Part shown: positions 5,912 through 7,081 of the stretch, in pieces
Layout: each line of letters opens with the position of its first letter
Position numbering within the stretch: the stretch's first letter is position 1
Source of the DNA: Pseudomonadota bacterium
Lineage (GTDB): Bacteria; Bdellovibrionota; Oligoflexia; Oligoflexales; Oligoflexaceae
Assembly (NCBI GenBank): GCA_029556045.1
Contig: JAKQGS010000265.1
Span: 1-7,081 of the forward strand
DNA: 7,081 bases
Reading direction: 5' to 3'
Program-made: the position numbers and the translations under genes
The notes under the pieces: generated by a model
Database searches by the model: none
Seen by the model: only the letters and a program-made list of their open reading frames with translations
Told to the model about the DNA's origin: nothing

Positions 5912-6829
5912 ATGGATGATCGCTACCATTACCTGCAGGCGTTCATAGCCGTAGGAGATACCCTTAGTTTTTCCAAAGCCGCCAAATTGATCGGCATCTC
6001 GCAACCCACCATCTCCAGGCAGATCAAGATGCTGGAAGACCAGCTTAAATGCTCCCTGGTGATGCGTAACACCCATGCGGTGGTCCTGACGTCACAGGGT
6101 CGGGAACTTTATGACAAAGTCAGGCCGGCCTTCCAGAACCTCCTGGAAAATCTGCTGGACATTGAACGGCAATCTCACGAACTGGCGGGGGTCATCCGGG
6201 TGGGGACCCTCCAGGAAATTGGGCAGATGGTGGTGATGGATCTTGTTTTAAAATTTCAAAAGCAGCACCCCAAAATCCGCTTTCACCTGAAGTATCAGAA
6301 GACGGCGGAAACCCACGAACGCCTGCAGAACGGGCAGTTGGATTTTGCCATCACAGCCATACCGTTCACCACCGAAAGCATCCAGAGTCACCCCCTGTTT
6401 TACGAGGAAGCGGTGGTTGTGACCCGCAAGCAGAATACCCTGCTGGAGGAGCGGACGGATGACACCGCCATCCCCTTTGTCATTTATCGAGACGACGATA
6501 CTTTGATTGAGGGCTTTTTAAGAAAGATCAAACGCATCAAGCCGCAGCAAATTCTGCCGCTGATCATCGTCAACTCCCAATCCTCCATGGTCAAGGCTCT
6601 GCTGGCAACCGATGCTTATGCCATCATGCCCTACCACAGCGTGGCCGCAGAGATCAAAGCTGGAAAACTCAAGGTGGCGGCGGAAACCGCCGTACGCAAC
6701 CGCTTTTACCTGAGCTTTCACGGCGGGGGGCACATCGATGCCAAATGCCGGGCCTTCAAGGAGTTCTTTACAAATTCCAGCAGCGAATTACGCTCCGGCG
6801 ATTCGTTGGTCTATTTTAAAGACCGTTGA
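5912..6829 (+). CDS. LysR-family transcriptional regulator
   Basis: A 305-residue protein of standard family length. ATG follows GAGG (5903-5906) with five-base spacing. Residues 6-64 are the winged helix-turn-helix: LQAFIAVGDTLSFSKAA, then ISQPTISRQIKMLEDQL as the recognition-helix region and VLTSQGRELY as the wing. A linker helix spans about 65-88. Residues 92-290 form the two-lobed periplasmic-binding-protein-like effector domain: GVIRVGTLQEIG opens lobe 1, GQLDFAITAIPF is the usual 'LDxAI' segment, and VNSQSSMVKALLATDAYAIMP is the hinge/lobe 2 signature. This domain resembles the CysB/Cbl-type layout in general terms, but the ligand cannot be told. It sits downstream of the OMP gene on the same strand rather than divergent from a target, so it is made together with the OMP. 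Its 3' end overlaps the convergent gene by 19 bp. Confidence 0.94.
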   Translation: MDDRYHYLQAFIAVGDTLSFSKAAKLIGISQPTISRQIKMLEDQLKCSLVMRNTHAVVLTSQGRELYDKVRPAFQNLLENLLDIERQSHELAGVIRVGTLQEIGQMVVMDLVLKFQKQHPKIRFHLKYQKTAETHERLQNGQLDFAITAIPFTTESIQSHPLFYEEAVVVTRKQNTLLEERTDDTAIPFVIYRDDDTLIEGFLRKIKRIKPQQILPLIIVNSQSSMVKALLATDAYAIMPYHSVAAEIKAGKLKVAAETAVRNRFYLSFHGGGHIDAKCRAFKEFFTNSSSELRSGDSLVYFKDR

Positions 6830-7081
6830 TGTGACAGATTTTGCAGGCGCCTCTGAATTTCCAGCAGCTTTTTTTGACGAAACATGCCATCCCCCCACTG
6901 GGATGACCACGCCATCATTTCCGCCCGGGTGAGGGGAGGTGCTGTTGCACCCTTGTTCTTGTCCTCACCTTTTGTGGTGAATTGACGGGGACGCAGTCCC
7001 TTATGTCCATCCACAAACACCGCACCCCAGACATCGCTGAATACCGGCTTGAGGACGGCGCTCTCGGCGCTGGTGAACCCC
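6811..7081 (-). CDS. C-terminal part of an unrecognised protein (5' end outside window)
   Basis: Reading on the minus strand from the right edge, the frame is open for 89 codons and stops at TAG (6811-6813). The visible part begins GFTSAESAVLKPVFSDVWGAVFVDGHKGL, given here as GFTSAESAVL then KPVFSDVWGAVFVDGHKGL. It continues with a Lys/Arg-rich, probably disordered segment (KGEDKNKGATAPP) and ends in a charged helix (QKKLLEIQRRLQNL). A GTG at 7018-7020 could serve as a start, but the frame stays open upstream with protein-like composition, so a true start beyond the window is more likely. No family is recognised. The tail overlaps the LysR coding region by 19 bp in a convergent arrangement. 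Confidence 0.6.
   Translation of the reverse strand, partial: GFTSAESAVLKPVFSDVWGAVFVDGHKGLRPRQFTTKGEDKNKGATAPPLTRAEMMAWSSQWGDGMFRQKKLLEIQRRLQNLSHQRSLK

Noticed and set aside
6808..6824. GGTCT/AGACC hairpin as terminator of the LysR gene
   Set aside because: Only five base pairs, inside coding sequence of both convergent genes and without a following T-run on either strand.

Overview
The window looks like chromosomal DNA of a Gram-negative, probably proteobacterial-type bacterium. Two small exported proteins have Sec signal peptides and outer-membrane beta-barrel character. A large exported S1-family (chymotrypsin-fold) protease carries a lipobox-like cysteine. Genes have clear AGGAG-type ribosome binding sites. 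Large families of exported S1 proteases are typical of Bdellovibrionota/Oligoflexia-like predators and their relatives, but this placement is an inference and not secure. I see no transposase, integrase, tRNA, rRNA or CRISPR array.

Layout. (1) 1-448, minus: start of an exported barrel-like protein, cut by the window edge. (2) 449-758: divergent intergenic region with a plausible promoter for the protease and a short set of degenerate direct repeats. (3) 759-2753, plus: a 664-residue S1 serine protease with an intact catalytic triad and a long C-terminal extension. The extension appears to be built of three cysteine-bounded modules that I do not recognise. (4) 2754-3046: a gene-free stretch unusually dense in inverted repeats, ending at the ribosome binding site of the next gene. 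(5) 3047-3499, plus: a small protein of the bacterial eRF1-domain-2-like ('host attachment'/'translational machinery') type, followed by a rho-independent terminator. (6) 3587-5191, minus: a COG2509-type FAD-dependent dehydrogenase. (7) 5192-5387: divergent promoter region with a strong sigma70-like promoter whose spacer holds a perfect 18-bp dyad. (8) 5388-5900 and 5912-6829, plus: a small exported barrel-like protein and a LysR-family regulator, 11 bp apart and probably one transcript. (9) 6811-7081, minus: the C-terminal part of an unknown protein that converges on and overlaps the LysR gene by 19 bp.

How they work together: the clearest functional unit is the OMP-LysR pair behind the dyad-containing promoter, which suggests that the exported protein and its regulator are controlled together. 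The protease, the eRF1-like gene and the FAD enzyme look like separate transcription units. The most unusual material is the modular tail of the protease and the structured leader before the eRF1-like gene. I see no evidence for a complete new multi-gene system.
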